Part shown: piece after piece, positions 63,549-64,000 of the stretch
How the letters are laid out: every line of letters starts with the position of its first letter
Position numbering within the stretch: the stretch's first letter is position 1
Origin: Lactococcus taiwanensis
Lineage (GTDB): Bacteria; Bacillota; Bacilli; Lactobacillales; Streptococcaceae
Reading direction: 5' to 3'
NCBI RefSeq assembly: GCF_014905395.1
Contig: NZ_BNDT01000003.1
Span: 1-64,000 of the forward strand
DNA length: 64,000 nucleotides
The notes under the pieces: model-generated
What the model saw: only the letters and a program-made list of their open reading frames with translations
What the model was told of the DNA's origin: nothing
Database searches by the model: none
Translations under genes and position numbers: made by a program

Positions 63549-64000
63549 GTGAACGATAATGATATTATCTTAAAGGTAGATGAGAAACCAGCCCCAAGTC
63601 AGTGGTTTGGACTCTCGTTTCAACATTTATTTGCCATGTTTGGCTCAACCGTATTAGTTCCAATTTTAGTTGGGATTAACCCAGCCATTGCCCTCTTGAG
63701 TTCTGGACTTGGTACACTTGCACACATGAGTGTTACAAAATTTAAAGTGCCAGCTTACATGGGTTCAAGCTTTGCCTATATTGGTGCGATGACCTTACTG
63801 ATGAAAAACGGCGGGATGCCAGCTATTGCTCAAGGGGCAATGACCGGTGGATTGGTTTATCTGATTGTCGCTTTAATTGTAAAATTTGCAGGTAAAGGCT
63901 GGATTGACAAAGTTTTACCGCCAATCGTCGTTGGGCCAATCGTTATGGTCATTGGCTTATCGCTTGCTCCAACAGCAATTAATGATGCCATGTACACGGA
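63549..64000 (+). CDS. pyrP: Uracil permease, 5' part
   Basis: About 150 residues are visible before the window ends. They show the nucleobase:cation symporter-2 (UraA/PyrP) pattern: QHLFAMFGSTVLVPILVG near residue 25 and hydrophobic segments typical of the 14-helix fold, with PPIVVGPIVMVIGL near the end. It starts with GTG preceded by AAGGAG. It is expected to be co-transcribed with pyrR under attenuation. Confidence 0.92.
   Translation, partial: MNDNDIILKVDEKPAPSQWFGLSFQHLFAMFGSTVLVPILVGINPAIALLSSGLGTLAHMSVTKFKVPAYMGSSFAYIGAMTLLMKNGGMPAIAQGAMTGGLVYLIVALIVKFAGKGWIDKVLPPIVVGPIVMVIGLSLAPTAINDAMYT

Overview
The window is an AT-rich chromosomal segment of a low-GC lactic acid bacterium. It is most consistent with the genus Lactococcus, probably the L. 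garvieae group, though the species is an inference. Supporting signs are the divergent pepQ/ccpA pair, the gpsB-rnpB-THUMP methyltransferase-mapZ division block, class B RNase P RNA, a PyrR attenuator, an L-box lysine riboswitch and a WxL surface-protein cluster. No phage, insertion sequence, CRISPR array or rRNA was seen.

Layout. 1-6.6 kb: the end of an unrecognised gene, then a pyruvate oxidase-lactate oxidase operon behind a TACAnnTGTA copper-type operator, tRNA-Arg, an oxidoreductase, udk and pta. 6.7-16 kb: cell division and replication (ftsK, holA, gpsB, rnpB, rlmL-like, mapZ). 16-30 kb: core metabolism and control (pepQ/ccpA, ferredoxin-NADP reductase, cvpA, mutS2, a 6S-like RNA, trxA, tRNA-Gln, aroD, purB, an MFS pump, tkt). 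30-45 kb: an unidentified structured small RNA, glpF, asd, two tandem Nudix genes, riboswitch-controlled dapA, mgtC, RNase J2, a BspA-like surface protein, ffh, azlCD and an aldo/keto reductase. 45.6-54.7 kb: an accessory-looking WxL island (three WxL proteins plus one WxL-interacting membrane anchor). 54.9-64 kb: proBA, a zinc-type CDF exporter with its ArsR sensor, a DUF554-LysR-lpdCBD phenolic-acid decarboxylase cluster, and pyrR-pyrP.

The most unusual signal is a short interspersed palindrome, CTGAC-N6-GTCAG. I count 21 exact and 5 one- or two-mismatch copies, against about 0.06 exact copies expected by chance in 64 kb. Copies lie between genes, inside terminators and inside essential genes. 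Intragenic copies are read only in the two frames that avoid the TGA stop; a third-frame copy supplies the stop codon of a small membrane-protein gene. The family is absent from the WxL island. I know of no described system that explains it.

Other points of interest are a duplicated LysR-type promoter block that ties the DUF554 membrane protein to the lpd decarboxylase operon, a terminator hairpin that buries the ribosome binding site of the BspA-like gene, several genes that look leaderless, and strong unassigned hairpins in the rnjB leader and the WxL cluster.
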